Part shown: positions 42,892 through 52,260 of the stretch, piece by piece
Layout of the letters: each line of letters opens with the position of its first letter
How positions within the stretch are numbered: the first letter of the stretch is position 1
NCBI RefSeq assembly: GCF_002407205.1
Contig: NZ_CP023548.1
Coordinates: forward strand, 1,264,501 to 1,328,500
From: Rhodobacter sp. CZR27
GTDB lineage: Bacteria > Pseudomonadota > Alphaproteobacteria > Rhodobacterales > Rhodobacteraceae
Reading direction: 5' to 3'
DNA length: 64,000 bases
Position numbers and translations under genes: made by a program
The notes under the pieces: model-generated
Database searches by the model: none
The model's input: the letters and a program-made list of their open reading frames with translations, nothing else
Told to the model about the DNA's origin: nothing

Positions 42892-43647
42892 GGTTTTCAT
42901 CCTTTTACGGGCGCCTTCGCCCGCAACACCGAGATAATCTCCCGCCGGCCCCACGACACCTGCCGAATTTGCATTGCCGGGATGCACTCTGCCGGCTGCC
43001 GCCATGCCAGCCTCCGGGGAAGGGTCGTTCCCGCCTTCCCAAGGGTCATGCAGACGGTTCCCCCGGGGTGGCGCGGCGCTTCTCGGCATGCCCAACGGGC
43101 ATGTCTTCGGCCGGATCATTCCGACGTCGTCCATGTCCCCGTGCACCCGTTCCGACGGCCCGGGACTTCGCAGATCCCTGTCCCCTCGACGGACCTGGAA
43201 CCGCCGAAACGGATGCTCGGAGCGGCGGTCACCCTGACCGACCGGCAGGCGGGGGCGGAAGCGCAGGGGAACCTGATTGCATCGCTGCCCGCTCCGCATG
43301 GGAAATGGGGGGTGCAGGACCGGGGGAAGTGCGGTTGCGGTGCCCGCAGCGTCTCCGGACGAAGCGATTGGGCAGACACGGCGGATTTCGCAAAATGGAT
43401 AGTCTGGCCATTTTACGGCTCGTACGCTCGGGGCAATCGGGATCAAACGCCTTCATCGGCGCGGGGTCGGGCAATGCGGTCGGATCCCGCGCACGACCGG
43501 GACGGCCGTGACGTGGACGGACGACCGGAGCCGGAGGACGCTACCAGTCTCGGTGAGGCAGAGCGAAGCCGTCCCGAAGACCACTGGAGGAAGCACCGTC
43601 GCGGGTGGTCCGACGACGCACCACACGAGCTGAAAGGATGTTCTGAC
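42892..43647 (+). other. Intergenic, no gene supported
   Basis: 756 bp without a protein-like frame; long frames on both strands are Arg/Pro/Gly-rich. A frame in phase with the CPBP gene extends upstream but has no family support and no ribosome-binding site. Confidence 0.5.
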
Positions 43648-44511
43648 GTGACCGTTTCGACGATTGCCATCAGGCCGCTCTGGTTGCGTGTCCTGCAGTT
43701 CCCGCCGACCCGCATTGTTCTGCTGGGTGGGATCATCTTCTACATGATGGCCGTGAACAACGGCTTCATGGAGGACTTCAAGGCCACTCCCGCCGTGGCG
43801 ATCGCCATCACGATCGGCATGGGCGGGCTGGCCATGGCCATCTATGCGGGCTGGGGCAGGTTCATCGAACGGCGCGAGGTGACGGAACTGTCCCTGCCGG
43901 GCATGGGGCGGGAATGGGCCACCGGAGCGCTGATTGGCGCCGGGCTCTTTGCCAGCTGCGCATTGATCCTGATGATGCTTGGCATGTATCGCATCGAGGG
44001 GCTGAACCCCTTGTCCTTCCTGATCCCGGCCGTGGCAATGGCGCTCAGTTCGGGGATCTTCGAGGAGCTTTTCTTCCGCGGCGTCGTCTTCCGGTCCGTC
44101 GAGGACCTGTTCGGCAGCTGGATCTCGCTGGTCGTGTCCTCTCTCGTGTTCGGCTTCATTCACCTGCTCAATCCGGGCGGCACGATCGAGGGTGCGATCT
44201 ACATCAGCATCGAAGCCGGCCTCTTGTTGGCGGCCGCCTATCTGTTGACGCGCCGGCTCTGGATGAGCATCGGCTTCCACATGGCATGGAACTATACCCA
44301 GTCGGCCATCTTCTCGGGCGTCGTTTCCGGTGGCGTCACCCTTCCCGGCCTGATCCGGGACGTGATCGAGGGCCCGGACCTGCTGACAGGCGGCAGCTTC
44401 GGGCTGGAATCCTCGGTGATCGCGCTGGTGCTCTGCACCACCGCCGGCGTGATCCTGCTGATGATTGCCGTTCGGCGTGGTCACATCCTGCCGCCGCCCT
44501 GGAAGCGCTGA
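43648..44511 (+). CDS. CPBP-family intramembrane metalloprotease
   Basis: A 287-residue membrane protein (seven or eight helices) of the CPBP/Abi family. The three active-site motifs are present: SSGIFEELFFRGVVFR (EExxxR), FGFIHLLNP (FxxxH) and IGFHMAWNY (HxxxN). The GTG at 43648 is chosen because AAAGGA lies ten bases upstream and the following residues form the first helix. Family members cleave prenylated or small membrane proteins and are common near bacteriocin or stress genes; the substrate here is unknown. Confidence 0.88.
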   Translation: MTVSTIAIRPLWLRVLQFPPTRIVLLGGIIFYMMAVNNGFMEDFKATPAVAIAITIGMGGLAMAIYAGWGRFIERREVTELSLPGMGREWATGALIGAGLFASCALILMMLGMYRIEGLNPLSFLIPAVAMALSSGIFEELFFRGVVFRSVEDLFGSWISLVVSSLVFGFIHLLNPGGTIEGAIYISIEAGLLLAAAYLLTRRLWMSIGFHMAWNYTQSAIFSGVVSGGVTLPGLIRDVIEGPDLLTGGSFGLESSVIALVLCTTAGVILLMIAVRRGHILPPPWKR

Positions 44512-45150
44512 AGCGGACGTCCGTCGCGGGCATCGAACCACGCCGCGCTTGCCGGAGGCGTGGCGTCGGATGGAGGGGTCGATCCGCTTCGGCGAGGGGC
44601 TCGCTATGCCGGATTGCAGGAGTGCCTCGCGGTTGCTGTGGTGGACCAAGCCCATGCCCGTGGCCTGGCGACATTCATGACTGCCTGCTCCCGGCATCCA
44701 TGACACGGTCGGCATGCGAGGCGCTGACGCGCCAGCCGTCGAGCGTTCGGGCACAGGCATCGATGACAACGGGGACATGGACGAAGGCCCGTCCGGGTCG
44801 CGACGCAAGCGGAGCCGCTGCCCCGGCGCATGTTCGGCGCGGGCACCAGGGGCTGCCGGCTCATCGCGCCCGGCGAGGGCGCCGATCTGTCCGGGATGGT
44901 CGCCTCGTGCGGCTTGCTCCCGAAATGCCCTCAATACCCATGCTCGTCATCAGCCGTGCCGCCGTGGGCGCGCGACAGCAATGCCTCGCCGACCAGAGTG
45001 CCCCCGGACCTTCCGCACGGCATCCGTTTTCGGCACTCATGTCGCTGGCGGTCGCGCTTCGGGAGATGCGTCGCCGTAACCGTTCGGAATTCTTGTCATC
45101 CACCACGGGCCGGGCCGAAGCTCTGCTGAACCGCAACTGTTGAGGCACGC
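44512..45150 (+). other. Intergenic, no gene supported
   Basis: 639 bp between the CPBP gene and kup. Several overlapping frames show no recognisable protein. The last 300 bp faintly recall a decayed universal-stress-protein C-terminus in mixed frames, too weak to call. Confidence 0.45.
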
Positions 45151-47052
45151 ATGACCGCTGAGGCAACCTCGCTTCCCACCCTTCCGGCGCACCGTCAGGC
45201 CGGCCTTCTGGCCGGGGCGCTCAGCGCCATCGGCGTGGTGTATGGCGACATCGGCACCTCGCCGCTCTACGCCTTCCGCGAGGCGCTTGCCGCCACCGGC
45301 GCCAGGCATGGCGGGATAACGGGTCCCGATGTTCTGGGCGTGCTGTCGATGATCACCTGGGCCCTGATCATCGTGGTGACGCTGAAATACGTCGTCATCG
45401 TGATGCGGGCGGACAATGACGGCGAGGGCGGAACCTTCTCGCTGCTGGCGCTGGTCCAGCGCGCGATGGGGCATCGGCACAAGGGCGTGCTGCTGCTCGG
45501 CATGATCGGCGCGGGGCTTTTCTATGGCGATGCCGCGATCACGCCCGCCATCTCGGTGCTCTCGGCCATCGAGGGCCTGTCGCTCGTCACGCCCGCCTTC
45601 ACGCCCTTCATCGTGCCGATCGCCATCGCGATCATCCTCGTGCTCTTTCTGGTCCAGAGCCGGGGAACGGCGGCCGTGGCGGGGCTTTTCGGCCCCGTCA
45701 TGCTGGTCTGGTTCCTGGTGCTCCTCGCCGGCGGGGCGGCGAGCCTGGTGAGACATCCCACCGTTCTGGTGGCTCTGAACCCGTTCCACGCGCTGGATTT
45801 CATCGTCCACAACGGCACGCTCGGCCTGATCGTGCTTGGCGCGGCGTTCCTGGCCGTCACGGGGGCCGAGGCGCTCTATGCCGACATGGGGCATTTCGGC
45901 AAGCGGCCGATCCGTGCCTCGTGGATCTTCCTCGTCTTTCCGGCGCTTCTGGTGAACTACTACGGCCAGGGCGCCCTCGTCCTGACGGATGAAGGCGCGG
46001 CCGAACATCCCTTCTACCTGCTTTATCCCGAATGGGCGGTGCTGCCGCTGGTGGTGCTGGCCGCCTGTGCCACCGTCATCGCCAGCCAGGCGGTGATCTC
46101 GGGCGCCTATTCACTGACCCAGCAGGGGATCCAGCTGAGGCTGATGCCGCGCCTGCGCATCCGCGTGACATCCGAGGTGACACAGGGCCAGATCTACATG
46201 CCCGAGGTGAACTTCTGGCTGATGGTGGGCGTGGTGCTGCTGGTGCTGCTCTTCGGCTCGTCCTCGGCGCTGGCCTCGGCCTATGGCATCAGCGTGACGG
46301 GCGACATGGTGATCACCACGCTTCTGACCATGATCGTGGCGCACTGCCACTGGCGGCTGCCGCTCTGGCTTGCGGTGGGAATGATGCTGCCCTTCCTTGC
46401 GCTCGACCTCGTGTTCTTCGGCTCGAACATGATGAAGATCCTTGCCGGCGGCTATGTGCCGCTGGCCATTGCGGCCTTCCTTCTTCTGGTGATGTGGACC
46501 TGGCAGCGCGGCACCGCCATCGCGATGGCGCAGGAGCGCGACAGCGACGTCCCGCTGGGAAGCCTGGTCCGCCAGCTCGAGTCGAAGTCGATCGCCCGGG
46601 TGCCGGGCACGGCGGTCTACCTGACCAGCACGCCCGACATCACGCCGGTCGCCCTGATGCACACCCTCAAGCACTTCAAGGCGATCCACGAGCAGAACGT
46701 GATCCTGACCATGCACACGGCGGACATTCCGCGCGTGCCGCTTGACGAGCGCGTGACGATGGAGGTCGTCGACGAGCGCTTCCGGCGGGTGAAGATGACC
46801 TTCGGCTATGCCGAGGAGCCGGACGTGCCGCAGGCGCTGCTGCTCTGCCGGAAATTGGGCTGGAAGTTCGACATCATGTCGACCTCCTTCATCCTGTCGA
46901 GGCGCAGCTTCAGGCTGGCGACCCGTCGCAAGATGCCGCACTGGCAGAGCCTGCTCTACTTCTACCTTGCCCGCAACGCCACCAGCGCCTCGGACTATTT
47001 CCGCATCCCCGCCTCGCGCGTGGTGGAACTGGGGACGCAGGTCAACGTGTGA
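45151..47052 (+). CDS. kup: Low-affinity potassium uptake protein Kup
   Basis: K+/H+ symporter of the inner membrane. The 633-residue protein has the Kup N-terminal signature GVVYGDIGTSPLYAFREAL (residues ~29-47) and NDGEGGTFSLLAL, about twelve membrane helices through residue ~440, and a cytoplasmic C-terminal domain of ~190 residues (FYLARNATSASDYFRIPASR). Length is standard. Monocistronic, with an imperfect hairpin just after the stop. Confidence 0.96.
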   Translation: MTAEATSLPTLPAHRQAGLLAGALSAIGVVYGDIGTSPLYAFREALAATGARHGGITGPDVLGVLSMITWALIIVVTLKYVVIVMRADNDGEGGTFSLLALVQRAMGHRHKGVLLLGMIGAGLFYGDAAITPAISVLSAIEGLSLVTPAFTPFIVPIAIAIILVLFLVQSRGTAAVAGLFGPVMLVWFLVLLAGGAASLVRHPTVLVALNPFHALDFIVHNGTLGLIVLGAAFLAVTGAEALYADMGHFGKRPIRASWIFLVFPALLVNYYGQGALVLTDEGAAEHPFYLLYPEWAVLPLVVLAACATVIASQAVISGAYSLTQQGIQLRLMPRLRIRVTSEVTQGQIYMPEVNFWLMVGVVLLVLLFGSSSALASAYGISVTGDMVITTLLTMIVAHCHWRLPLWLAVGMMLPFLALDLVFFGSNMMKILAGGYVPLAIAAFLLLVMWTWQRGTAIAMAQERDSDVPLGSLVRQLESKSIARVPGTAVYLTSTPDITPVALMHTLKHFKAIHEQNVILTMHTADIPRVPLDERVTMEVVDERFRRVKMTFGYAEEPDVPQALLLCRKLGWKFDIMSTSFILSRRSFRLATRRKMPHWQSLLYFYLARNATSASDYFRIPASRVVELGTQVNV

Positions 47053-47053
47053 T

Positions 47054-47071
47054 CCCCGGCCTCGGCCGGGG
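47054..47071 (+). terminator. Weak hairpin after kup
   Basis: CCCCGGCC-TC-GGCCGGGG directly behind the stop codon; strong stem but no T tract, so termination efficiency is doubtful. Confidence 0.35.
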
Positions 47072-47490
47072 CGGGGGCAACGAGGGGACGCTGTTGCCCG
47101 GTAGCGCTGACCTGTCCGCGACGGCCGCCGTCTTCGGCTTCCGCACCGAAGCCCGGGGCCTGCCGCTGGTCGCAGCCTCTCGGGTTGCGGCTGTCGGTGT
47201 TCCGGGTCCACCCGACGGCGCCCCGCCCGCGCCGATCCGCGAGCCTCGTCGGAGCCGGTCGCCTCGGCTCCGCTGCAGCTGTCCCGGAGACGTTTCGCGG
47301 GTTCCGCGCGGGCGCCGAAGGCGGCAGGTCTTGCCGCCCGCCACCGGGAGGGTCGACCAAACGCAGCGACCTGTCCGCGAGCGCCGGGCAGAAAGGGGCG
47401 AGGGGCCTTACGCCGAAGGCACGACTCAGGGCGGGCACCGGCAGGGTGTCATCTGCGCCGAAGGCTGTCCGGCTTCCGGCGCAGGCCTTG
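47072..47490 (+). other. Intergenic, no gene seen
   Basis: 419 GC-rich bases with only Arg/Gly/Pro-rich shadow frames; no RNA or regulatory structure recognised. Confidence 0.45.
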
Positions 47491-47670
47491 TCAGAGCAGA
47501 GGTCCGAGGGCGACCAGCGCGCCGAACCCTCCTATGAGAAGAAGCCAGGACAGGAGCACCTCGAGTCGCTCCCTTCGGTCGGCCTTAGTCGGTTCGGGCC
47601 AGATCTCGGTCTCGGGTTTTCGGGGGGTGCCATCGGCGCCGTTGGTGGTCTCGTGCGGTGTCCGGGACAT
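47491..47670 (-). CDS. Small single-pass membrane protein (59 aa)
   Basis: MSRTPHETTNGADGTPRKPE, TEIWPEPTKADRRERLEVLL, then SWLLLIGGFGALVALGPLL. A hydrophilic N-terminal half and one C-terminal membrane helix. A clear frame with ATG and TGA that is below common length cut-offs. 128 bp downstream of tatA on the same strand, so possibly co-transcribed. No family recognised. Confidence 0.5.
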   Translation of the reverse strand: MSRTPHETTNGADGTPRKPETEIWPEPTKADRRERLEVLLSWLLLIGGFGALVALGPLL

Positions 47671-47798
47671 GCGGTCTCCATGAATTCGAAATCCCGACCG
47701 GTGCGTGACGGCGCATCGCCGCCATCACGCACGTCCCGGTGGCGCGTCGCCACCGGGCTCTCCGGCCTCCGGTCGGGAAAGGTTGGGCGGGAAGGGTG

Positions 47799-47999
47799 TC
47801 AGCCGCGCTCGATACGGCGCGGCGGCTCGGCGGAACGCTCGGCCAGCTCCGCGTCCGTCTCTGCGTCCAGACCCTTTCGGAAGGCGGCGACGCCCTTGCC
47901 GACTTCACCCATCATGCTGGAAACCTTGCCCTTGCCGAACAGGACGAGAACCGCCACGGCAATGACCAGAAGGCCCGGAAGGCCGATATTGTTGATCAT
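47799..47999 (-). CDS. tatA: Twin-arginine translocase subunit TatA/TatE-like
   Basis: A 66-residue protein: membrane helix LPGLLVIAVAVLVLFGKGKV, then the conserved FGKGK hinge and amphipathic helix VSSMMGEVGKGVAAFRKGL, then an acidic tail. TatA-type proteins form the pore for folded Tat substrates. A lone gene, without tatB or tatC, so it may be a second tatA/E copy. Its neighbours include many periplasmic cytochrome genes, but c-type cytochromes use Sec, so no direct link is implied. Confidence 0.85.
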   Translation of the reverse strand: MINNIGLPGLLVIAVAVLVLFGKGKVSSMMGEVGKGVAAFRKGLDAETDAELAERSAEPPRRIERG

Positions 48000-48048
48000 G
48001 TCTTTCTCCTGAAGAATACGTATGAGCGACCGGCGGATGCCGGCGTCG

Positions 48049-48453
48049 CTACCCCCGCGAGGGGCTGCGTGTCAGGAGATCGACGGGAGGCGCGCGGGCC
48101 GAAAAGGCCCGGGGCGGGGCGCGTGGCAGCGCCACGTCATGATGAAGCCGCCAGGCGAGGCCGCCGACCTGCCCGGGCGCCCTGGGCGCCAGCCGTGCCT
48201 GAGGGGCGGCGGGATCGTGGTCGGCAGGCAGCGGCTTCCCGAGAGCCCGGAGCGGCATGATCGTCGCGCCGTCGCGGTCACCGCGCGCCAGGATGCTGCC
48301 GGGCTCGCCGGCATGCAGCGAAAGCACCGGCTGCCAGCCGAAGCTCCGTGGTCCCTGCGCAAGGGCAACCGCGAGGACGAGGAACAGCAGGAAGAGCAGG
48401 CGGGCAAGGAAACCGCCGCGCGCCGCTTCATCGCTCTGCCCGTTCCCGCCCAT
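48049..48453 (-). CDS. Hypothetical protein with N-terminal membrane helix
   Basis: 134 residues starting MGGNGQSDEAARGGFLARLL, membrane helix FLLFLVLAVALAQGPRSFGW, then a soluble segment (LHAGEPGSILARGDRDGATI) and a Pro/Arg-rich tail. The N-terminal ~80 residues look like a real secreted or anchored protein; the rest is less convincing. No family recognised. Upstream of tatA on the same strand. Confidence 0.35.
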   Translation of the reverse strand: MGGNGQSDEAARGGFLARLLFLLFLVLAVALAQGPRSFGWQPVLSLHAGEPGSILARGDRDGATIMPLRALGKPLPADHDPAAPQARLAPRAPGQVGGLAWRLHHDVALPRAPPRAFSARAPPVDLLTRSPSRG

Positions 48454-49160
48454 GCCGGACTGATATCCGAGCCGGACAGCCCGAGGCAAGCCCGTGATGA
48501 AGCTGCCTGACGCAGCCCGTGGCGACCTCGGGGAACTGCCGCCATTGGATCCAGATTGGAACCGAGCGTCTCTCCCTCTCGACCGAACGCGCGCGCCGCT
48601 CTGCGGCGGCCCCCGGCCTCGGCAGCCGGCCGGGGCCGGGCTCGCCATCGTGCGCTAACGGGCGCGCGCGAAAGGGCAGAGGGTAACGGTGGGCAACCGA
48701 CAGGAAGGCGGGCGCGCGGTCGGTCCCGGTCTGAACCACGCCGGCGGCCGGTCCTGCGACGGCGGCTCCTTGATCCCGCGGCTGGATCGGCGCGGCGACG
48801 CGGCCAGCGACGGTCGTCGGCCGGGCGCCCGGAAACGTTTGCGAAACAGGATCTTCGACACCCGTCCCGATCAATTCCCCCGTCCGGGGCAGGCGGGGCA
48901 GGCGGTTCGGCCGGAGGACCAGGGGGCGTCGCACCAGCTGAGTGTGCAGGCACCGCAGGGGCTTTCGGTGCGGCTCGCGCGGTTTTCGGGAACGGAGGTC
49001 GCAAGCTGCGCCGCGGCCGGCAGCGAAAGGGGGGCGGACGCGATCCGGGGCGCGGTGGGGGCGGAAAGGTGCATGGCGGTCTCCATCGGGCTTGTGAGGA
49101 TGATTCGGTCTCGATGGACCCGATGTCGCATCCCACGCTGAGCGTCGCCTGACAGCGCCG
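48454..49160 (+). other. Intergenic, no gene supported
   Basis: 707 GC-rich bases. Frames on both strands are long but Arg/Gly/Ala-rich, with no family resemblance. The cytochrome-operon promoter follows directly. Confidence 0.4.
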
Positions 49161-49177
49161 GTCAGGGGATCGTCAGG
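49161..49177 (+). promoter_or_regulatory. Direct-repeat operator GTCAG-N6-GTCAG, site 1
   Basis: GTCAGGGGATCGTCAGG, half-sites 11 bp apart, upstream of the b561-diheme cytochrome gene; same pattern as sites 2-6. Confidence 0.55.
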
Positions 49178-49206
49178 TTGATGCGGAAGGCCGCCCGCGC
49201 CGCGAA

Positions 49207-49223
49207 GCTTACAGGAAGCTGAC
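49207..49223 (-). promoter_or_regulatory. Direct-repeat operator GTCAG-N6-GTAAG, site 2
   Basis: Minus strand GTCAGCTTCCTGTAAGC; 65 bp before the start of the cytochrome operon. Confidence 0.6.
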
Positions 49224-49230
49224 TGGGCGC

Positions 49231-49247
49231 GTCAGGCAAGCGTCACC
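49231..49247 (+). promoter_or_regulatory. Direct-repeat operator GTCAG-N6-GTCAC, site 3
   Basis: GTCAGGCAAGCGTCACC, one mismatch in the second half-site; 41 bp before the start codon. Confidence 0.45.
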
Positions 49248-49287
49248 TTGGACGTGAAGAAGGGCCTCGCCACCACCGGAGCCTGTC

Positions 49288-50379
49288 ATGAGTCGTCCTG
49301 TCCTTGTTCGCGTCTGGGATCTTCCGATCCGCCTCTTCCACTGGTCTCTTGCCGCGAGCGTCGCCATTTCCGCCGCCACCGGCTTCCTCGGCGGGGCGGA
49401 GGCGATCCGCTGGCACGTGGGCGCGGGCCTCGTTGCCGTGGGGCTCGTGCTTGCGCGCATCGTCTGGGGCTTCACCGGCCCCACCCACGCGCGGTTCCGG
49501 GATTTCGCGCCGTCGGCGGCCGATGTGGTGGAACACGTCCGCTCCGACAGCCCGCGCCATCTGGGGCACAACCCGCTGGGCGCGCTGATGGTTTTCGGGC
49601 TGATCGCGGTGATGCTGGTGATCGGTGTGTCGGGCCTCGCGATGCTGGGGGGGATGTTCAAGACCGGCCCGTTCGCCTTCTGGTCCTTCGAGGCGGGACG
49701 TTCGGGGCGCGAGATCCATGAATTCGCCGCCTGGGCGGTGCTCGGGCTGGTGGCGTTGCATCTGGGCGGGGTGGTCTTCGAAAGCCTGCGCAGCCGCGAG
49801 AACCTCGCGCGCGCCATGCTGACCGGCGTGAAGGAGGCCCGCCCCGGCGACCATCCGGTGCGCGAGATCCCGGCACGGGTGCCGCTGGCCGTCTTCTTCC
49901 TGCTGCTCGCGGGCTCGGGCCTCTGGGCCGCGAACGCCTCGCTCGCCGCGCGTGCACCACGGGGCATGCCGGTGGCCTTCGATGCGACGACCCGGGCCGA
50001 ATGCTCGGCCTGCCACATGGCCTATCACCCGAGCCTCTTGCCCGCCGACTCGTGGCGCGCGCTGATGGCCGGGCTGCCGGACCATTTCGGCGAGGATGCG
50101 AGCCTCGACACCGCCACCGCCGCCGAAATCGAAGGCTGGCTTGTCGCGAACGCCGCCGAAGGTGCCGACACGCTGCCGGCACATGTCTTCGCGCGTGTCG
50201 CCCCCGAGGCACCCTTCACCATCAGCGAGACCCCGTTCTGGAACCGCCTGCATGGCGACCTGCCCGACGCGCTCTTCCGGCGCGCTTCGATCAAGAGCCG
50301 ATCGAACTGCGCCGCCTGCCATGCCGACGCCGAGAGCGGCCTCTTCTCTCCCTTCTCCATCCATGTTCCCAAGGAGTGA
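49288..50379 (+). CDS. Cytochrome b561-diheme cytochrome c (DHC) fusion protein
   Basis: A 363-residue membrane electron-transfer protein. Residues ~1-190 are a four-helix cytochrome b561-type domain (VWDLPIRLFHWSLAASVAIS, RIVWGFTGPTHARF, EIHEFAAWAVLGLVALHLGG; His ligands visible). After another hydrophobic segment (VPLAVFFLLLAGSGLWAANA), residues ~230-363 form a DHC domain with two heme motifs, CSACH and CAACH. The DHC part is clearly homologous to the free DHC at 50788. Would carry quinol electrons to periplasmic SHP. First gene of the b561-SHP-DHC operon; operator-like repeats lie upstream. Confidence 0.9.
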   Translation: MSRPVLVRVWDLPIRLFHWSLAASVAISAATGFLGGAEAIRWHVGAGLVAVGLVLARIVWGFTGPTHARFRDFAPSAADVVEHVRSDSPRHLGHNPLGALMVFGLIAVMLVIGVSGLAMLGGMFKTGPFAFWSFEAGRSGREIHEFAAWAVLGLVALHLGGVVFESLRSRENLARAMLTGVKEARPGDHPVREIPARVPLAVFFLLLAGSGLWAANASLAARAPRGMPVAFDATTRAECSACHMAYHPSLLPADSWRALMAGLPDHFGEDASLDTATAAEIEGWLVANAAEGADTLPAHVFARVAPEAPFTISETPFWNRLHGDLPDALFRRASIKSRSNCAACHADAESGLFSPFSIHVPKE

Positions 50380-50383
50380 CTCC

Positions 50384-50773
50384 GTGAAACGTCTTCTCAT
50401 CCTCTCCGTCCTGGTCGCCGGTCCGGCGCTGGCGGGCGATACGACCCCCGCGCAGCTGATCGCGGGCTACGAGGCCGCCGCCGGCGCCAAGGCCGACGCC
50501 GCCCGGGGCAAGGAGCTGTTCCTGTGGACCCAGACCGGTGGCAAACCCGACACGCCCTCCTGCACCACCTGCCACGGCGCGGACGTGACGAAGGCCGGCC
50601 AGACCCGCACCGGCAAGGAGATCGCCCCGCTCGCCCTTTCGGTCACGCCCGACCGCTTCACCGACACGGCCAAGGTCGAGAAGTGGTTCGGCCGCAACTG
50701 CAACAGCGTGCTCGGCCGCGACTGCACCCCCGCCGAGAAGGCCGACCTGATGGCCTGGCTTGCGACCCAATGA
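50384..50773 (+). CDS. shp: Sphaeroides heme protein (SHP), DUF1924 monoheme cytochrome c
   Basis: A 129-residue periplasmic protein with signal peptide (VKRLLILSVLVAGPALAG), one heme motif CTTCHG and the SHP/DUF1924 ending WFGRNCNSVLGRDCTPAEKADLMAWL. In SHP the heme has an unusual asparagine ligand that swings away to bind oxygen or nitric oxide, and two cysteines near it form a disulfide; Asn and the Cys pair are present here. Redox partner is DHC, encoded next. GTG at 50384, 4 bp after the fusion gene. Confidence 0.9.
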   Translation: MKRLLILSVLVAGPALAGDTTPAQLIAGYEAAAGAKADAARGKELFLWTQTGGKPDTPSCTTCHGADVTKAGQTRTGKEIAPLALSVTPDRFTDTAKVEKWFGRNCNSVLGRDCTPAEKADLMAWLATQ

Positions 50774-50787
50774 CCGGAGGACCGACC

Positions 50788-51282
50788 ATGACCATCCGCA
50801 GCCTGGCGCTGGCGCTCTGCGTCCTGCCGTTCACCCTGACTGCCACGATCGCCGATGACGATGGCGAGGAGGGCGGGCACGAGGGACGCCGCGCCGCCAT
50901 GGTGGTGACCGACGCCACCACCCGGACCGAATGCTCGGCCTGCCACATGGCCTATCCGGCGGCCTTCCTGCCGGCGCGGTCGTGGCGTGCGATGATGGCC
51001 GACCTGCCGAACCACTTCGGCGAGGATGCCTCGCTCGACGACAAGACCCGCGCCGACATCGAGGCCTATCTGGTCGCGAATGCCGCCGACAGCGCGGGCG
51101 GGGGCCGCTCGCTGCGCGGGGTGGCCGCGACCGACACGCCGCTCAGGATTTCGGAGCTGCCCTGGTTCAAGCGGGAACACTCGGACGAGGTGACGCCACG
51201 GATGCTGGAGAAAGCCAAGAGCATGGCGAACTGCGCCTCCTGCCACACCGGCGCCGAGCGCGGTGTCTTCGACGACGACTGA
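50788..51282 (+). CDS. Periplasmic diheme cytochrome c (DHC)
   Basis: A 164-residue protein with signal peptide (MTIRSLALALCVLPFTLTAT) and two heme motifs, CSACHMAY and CASCHTGA. The block between them (SWRAMMADLPNHFGEDASL) is nearly the same as in the fused DHC domain upstream. DHC is the known electron donor of SHP. Fourteen bp after shp; a strong terminator follows. Having both a fused and a free DHC in one operon suggests a two-step relay. Confidence 0.92.
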   Translation: MTIRSLALALCVLPFTLTATIADDDGEEGGHEGRRAAMVVTDATTRTECSACHMAYPAAFLPARSWRAMMADLPNHFGEDASLDDKTRADIEAYLVANAADSAGGGRSLRGVAATDTPLRISELPWFKREHSDEVTPRMLEKAKSMANCASCHTGAERGVFDDD

Positions 51283-51301
51283 GGCCCCGCCTTTCGGCTG
51301 A

Positions 51302-51348
51302 AGGCTCCCGGCGGCGTCCAGCGCGTCGCCGGGAGCCTCGGCCTTTTT
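51302..51348 (+). terminator. Terminator of the b561-SHP-DHC operon
   Basis: Arms AGGCTCCCGGCGGCG and CGTCGCCGGGAGCCT (one wobble or mismatch) with a 7-base loop, followed by CGGCCTTTTT. Confidence 0.85.
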
Positions 51349-51552
51349 CCGCTCCTCGTCGGAGGATGCGCGCCACGTTGACGAGACCGAATGATCGAAA
51401 GGAAGCGACGCGGTAACCTTGGTGGTCAGGGGCCTGTTTTCGACCCCGGCCGTGCCGCGAAGGCGGCATCCTGCCGGTGCTCCTGAATGGCCTTCGCCGG
51501 CTTTCGGACCCGATCCGGCGCGCGTCGCGTATCGTCTTCAGGGAGTAGAGCC

Positions 51553-52251
51553 ATGACCAGTGTTTCCCACGTCGACATCCACACCGTCCACCGGATCGGC
51601 TGGCTGCGGGCCGCGGTTCTGGGCGCCAACGACGGGATGGTATCAACCGCGAGCCTTCTGGTGGGCGTGGCCGCCGCGGGCTCGGGCCGGCCGGAGATCC
51701 TCGTGGCGGGCGTCGCGGGCCTTGCTGCCGGTGCCATGTCGATGGCCGCGGGCGAATATGTCTCGGTCAGCTCCCAGACCGATGCCGAGCGGGCCGACAC
51801 CGAACGCGAGCGGCAGGAGTTGCGCGACATTCCCGCGAAGGAACTGGAAGAGCTGACACGGATCTATGTCGGGCGTGGGCTTGAGCCGGGGCTGGCGCGC
51901 GAGGTGGCGCTTCAGTTGACGAAGCGGGACGGGCTGGGCGCACACCTGCGCGATGAACTCGGGATCTCGGGGATGGGGCCGGCGCATCCGGTGCAGGCGG
52001 CCGTGGTCTCGGCGCTTACCTTCGCGGCGGGGGCGGCGCTGCCGCTGGCGGTGGCGCTGGCCGCGCCGGAAGGAATGGTCGCGGTCGCCGTCGCTTTGGC
52101 GACGTTGCTGGCGCTGGTCGGCCTCGGTGCCCTCGGCGCCCATGTCGGCGGGGCGCCGAGGGGCCGCGGCGCGCTGCGGGTGGGCTTCTGGGGCGCCATG
52201 GCCATGGCGGTGACCGCTGCCGTTGGCCTCGTGTTCGGCGTGGCCGCCTGA
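51553..52251 (+). CDS. VIT/Ccc1-family iron or manganese transporter
   Basis: A 232-residue membrane protein: WLRAAVLGANDGMVSTASLL (first helix with the conserved Asp), GAMSMAAGEYVSVSSQTDAE, the cytoplasmic metal-binding helix with acidic repeats (ERQELRDIPAKELEELTRIY), HPVQAAVVSALTFAAGAALP, and two more helices. VIT proteins export Fe2+ or Mn2+ from the cytoplasm. Own promoter region; converges on the sensor kinase gene with 9 bp between stops. Confidence 0.92.
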   Translation: MTSVSHVDIHTVHRIGWLRAAVLGANDGMVSTASLLVGVAAAGSGRPEILVAGVAGLAAGAMSMAAGEYVSVSSQTDAERADTERERQELRDIPAKELEELTRIYVGRGLEPGLAREVALQLTKRDGLGAHLRDELGISGMGPAHPVQAAVVSALTFAAGAALPLAVALAAPEGMVAVAVALATLLALVGLGALGAHVGGAPRGRGALRVGFWGAMAMAVTAAVGLVFGVAA

Positions 52252-52260
52252 GCGGGCCTT

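Noticed and set aside
42679..43647. Long in-frame extension upstream of the CPBP protease gene
   Set aside because: Composition is Arg/Pro/Gly-rich with no family match and no ribosome-binding site; the GTG at 43648 fits the first membrane helix.
44714..45143. Possible universal-stress-protein relic before kup
   Set aside because: Only vague resemblance spread over several frames; no conserved motif such as a glycine-rich nucleotide loop could be read.
48454..49150. Several 70-200 codon frames on both strands
   Set aside because: Typical GC-rich shadow frames; biased to Arg/Ala/Gly/Pro, overlapping each other, with no start signals or family resemblance.
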